DNA of 6,744 bases from contig JAFZLE010000330.1 of assembly GCA_017551645.1 (NCBI GenBank), forward strand, positions 1 through 6,744, read 5' to 3'. Below are positions 5,206 through 6,744 of the stretch, one piece after another; positions within the stretch are counted from its first letter, which is position 1; the number at the start of each line of letters is the position of its first letter. The position numbers and the translations under genes are program-made. The notes beneath the pieces were generated by a model. The model saw only the letters and a list, made by a program, of their open reading frames with translations. It was not told where the DNA came from and searched no databases. The stretch is from Clostridia bacterium. Its GTDB lineage: Bacteria; Bacillota; Clostridia; Christensenellales; Aristaeellaceae.

Positions 5206-5910
5206 ATGGCAAATAACGAACTTATACTTGCTGTGGATGACGAGGCTCATATCCTTGATTTGCTTTCATTCAATCTTGAGGCGTCGGGCTACAGAGTAGT
5301 GACCGCCACCAACGGTGAAGACGCGCTGGTAGTGTGCTCACATGAGCGTCCCAGCCTGGTGTTGCTTGACATCATGCTGCCCGGCATCGACGGCATGGAG
5401 GTCTGCCGCCGCTTAAAGAGCCAGCTCACCACCGCAGATATCCCGATTATAATGCTTACCGCCAAAGGCGACGAGGTCGATAAAATCCTGGGCCTCGAGC
5501 TGGGCGCGGACGATTACATCACCAAACCCTTCTCTGTAAGGGAGCTTATCGCCAGGGTCAAGGCGCTGCTGCGCCGTTCCACCCCGCAGAACGAGGAAGA
5601 AGGCATCCTCCACGTGGGCGGGCTTACCATCGATGTGGGCAATTACGAGGCTTTCAGAAACGGCGAGAAACTGTCCCTTACGCTTAAAGAGTTCGAACTG
5701 CTCAAACTTCTGGTGATGAGCCGCGGCAAGGTGCTGACCAGAGACTTCCTGCTTGACAGGATCTGGGGCTATGAGTTCTACGGCGAGACCAGGACCGTGG
5801 ACGTGCATATCCGCCACATCCGCCAGAAACTGGGAGACGACGCCCATTACATCGAGACTATCCGCGGAGTTGGATACAAATTCAACGACCGCCAGGAGAA
5901 GGGCATATGA
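5206..5910 (+). CDS. OmpR/PhoB-family response regulator (PhoB/PhoP-like)
   Basis: 234 residues, the normal length. The receiver domain (about 5-122) has the acidic pair Asp11/Asp12, phospho-acceptor Asp55 in LVLLDIMLPGIDG, Thr85 of MLTA, Tyr104 and Lys107 with the KPF cis-proline motif: a complete active site. After a short linker (125-133) comes a winged-helix DNA-binding domain (about 134-229) with SLTLKEFELLKLL, the LTRDFLLDRIWGY segment, the RTVDVHIRHIRQKLG recognition helix, and the IRGVGYKF wing. On phosphorylation it should dimerise and bind tandem repeats to regulate transcription. The ATG follows an AAGGGGG SD (5191-5197) by 8 nt; an out-of-frame ATG at 5201 is too close to that SD. 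Its stop overlaps the kinase start (ATGA). PhoB/PhoP fits best because of the partner, but a WalR-like or other role cannot be excluded. Codon use is strongly ATC-biased, like the membrane-protein gene. Confidence 0.95.
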   Translation: MANNELILAVDDEAHILDLLSFNLEASGYRVVTATNGEDALVVCSHERPSLVLLDIMLPGIDGMEVCRRLKSQLTTADIPIIMLTAKGDEVDKILGLELGADDYITKPFSVRELIARVKALLRRSTPQNEEEGILHVGGLTIDVGNYEAFRNGEKLSLTLKEFELLKLLVMSRGKVLTRDFLLDRIWGYEFYGETRTVDVHIRHIRQKLGDDAHYIETIRGVGYKFNDRQEKGI

Positions 5911-6744
5911 GATTCAGGGTCGCATTAGCTGCGACCCTTCTTAATCTGCTTATTTGTCTGGCGCTGCTGACCGGATTGGCCATCAGCGCCAGAAACACGC
6001 AGAACGATATTATAAAAGAAGAGCTTGCCGTCACCTGCAGGCTGACCGCCGAGGTGCTTGAAGCCGGACCGGAGGCCGTGGACAAGGGCGAATACCTGCG
6101 AAATCTCGATACCGAGAAGGGGATGGAGCAGTTTTTTTTGGCGTACATAGAAAAAGACGGCTCCACCGTTTTCACGTCCTTTGTCGATCCGCCGCCCGAG
6201 AACGTCAACCGGCTGCTTACAAGCGGCGAAGAGATCAAACAGAAACCGGAAGCCACGGTCGCTTCGGGCGGTTATCTCGTAGCCACAAAAACCCTTGAAG
6301 ACGGCACGGTGATCGCCTTAGGCAAGCGCGCCGTAAGCTTTTCCGCGGTCATGGGCAAGGGGCTCATAAAGACGGTGCCTTTCATACTGCTGGCTGTGGC
6401 CGTGCAGTATTATATCGTAATGCGCTACGTCGGACGTTCCGACAAGCTCATGGCGGAGCTTATGAGCGTGCTGGAGGACTTTACCGAAGGCCGCTTCTCC
6501 AGCAGGATCACCAATGTAGAGGGCTTTTCCACAAAACTCGCCACCAAATACAATGCTACGCTTGCCCGGGTTCAGGACAGGGTCTTCCGCCAGGTGCGCC
6601 GCAACCGCGTGCTGGGTCAGATGCTCAACCAGATGCACAACGGGCTGATCACCGTCGACACGGACCTGAATGTAACGTTCGCCAACTCCAACGCGGGGAA
6701 ACTGTTCGGGAAAGACGTCAAAAACGCCGAGGGCAGGCCGCTCA
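5907..6744 (+). CDS. PhoR/WalK-like sensor histidine kinase, N-terminal part (runs off window)
   Basis: The gene starts at the ATG at 5907, overlapping the regulator stop by 4 nt (ATGA), with AGGAG (5894-5898) 8 nt upstream. The frame stays open for 279 codons to the window end. Helix 1 is at about 5-27 and helix 2 at about 152-173, bracketing an extracytoplasmic sensing region of about 125 residues (28-151) with no recognised domain. Residues 174-235 form a charged linker in the place of HAMP, but are a poor HAMP match. From about 236 a PAS domain begins (QMLNQMHNGLITVD...NVTFANSNAGKLF), as in PhoR and WalK. The HisKA and HATPase domains must lie beyond the window. Together these fit a membrane kinase that phosphorylates the adjacent regulator. 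A run of eight T (6132-6139) codes Phe-Phe-Leu and is the only long homopolymer in the gene. The signal sensed is unknown. Confidence 0.9.
   Translation, partial: MRFRVALAATLLNLLICLALLTGLAISARNTQNDIIKEELAVTCRLTAEVLEAGPEAVDKGEYLRNLDTEKGMEQFFLAYIEKDGSTVFTSFVDPPPENVNRLLTSGEEIKQKPEATVASGGYLVATKTLEDGTVIALGKRAVSFSAVMGKGLIKTVPFILLAVAVQYYIVMRYVGRSDKLMAELMSVLEDFTEGRFSSRITNVEGFSTKLATKYNATLARVQDRVFRQVRRNRVLGQMLNQMHNGLITVDTDLNVTFANSNAGKLFGKDVKNAEGRPL

Noticed and set aside
5065..5250. Small minus-strand frame across the regulator promoter and start
   Set aside because: It overlaps the regulator's promoter, SD and first codons and has no SD or plausible promoter on the minus strand.
5882..6638. Two minus-strand frames opposite the kinase gene
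   Set aside because: They are shadows of the kinase reading frame, which itself has an ATGA overlap, SD, two helices and a PAS domain.

Overview
The window looks like a piece of a chromosome from a low- to mid-GC Gram-positive anaerobe, most likely a gut-type Clostridia (Bacillota) lineage. This is inferred from AGGAGG-type ribosome binding sites, near-consensus sigma-A promoters (TTGAAA/TTGACT, 17-bp spacer, TATAAT), compact U-tract terminators, a secreted protein with Clostridia-style 'HTWGEY...PTC...AGE' cysteine repeats, a WG-repeat protein and a PhoB/PhoR-type two-component pair. No mobile element, CRISPR array, rRNA or tRNA gene was found.

Layout. (a) 1-540, plus strand: 3' end of a WG-repeat-like protein whose start lies outside the window. 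(b) A perfect 13-bp hairpin at 565-594 separates it from a convergent minus-strand operon. (c) 3900 down to 610, minus strand: a three-gene operon read from a strong promoter at 3925-3953. Its order is TrmH/SpoU-family RNA methyltransferase, Gfo/Idh/MocA-family oxidoreductase (8-nt overlap), then a secreted cysteine-repeat protein (11-nt gap, SD touching the preceding stop codon). (d) 4907 down to 4026, minus strand: a single gene with its own promoter and terminator, encoding an unrecognised four-helix membrane protein with a very acidic extracytoplasmic segment. (e) 4908-5205: a divergent control region with two promoters, an 11-bp-period direct repeat, dyads and leader hairpins. (f) 5206 to the end, plus strand: a PhoB-like response regulator overlapping (ATGA) a PhoR/WalK-like sensor kinase that runs off the window.

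How the genes may work together. The kinase and regulator form a standard sensory pair. The acidic membrane protein is transcribed divergently from them, and an AAATATTTC direct repeat with the 11-bp period typical of OmpR/PhoB-family sites lies just upstream of its promoter. It is therefore a plausible target or accessory of the system (inference). The TrmH-oxidoreductase-secreted protein operon has no obvious shared pathway and may simply be co-transcribed.

The most worthwhile novelty candidates are the acidic membrane protein with its shared control region, and the secreted cysteine-repeat protein. Neither is shown to be a new system by the sequence alone.
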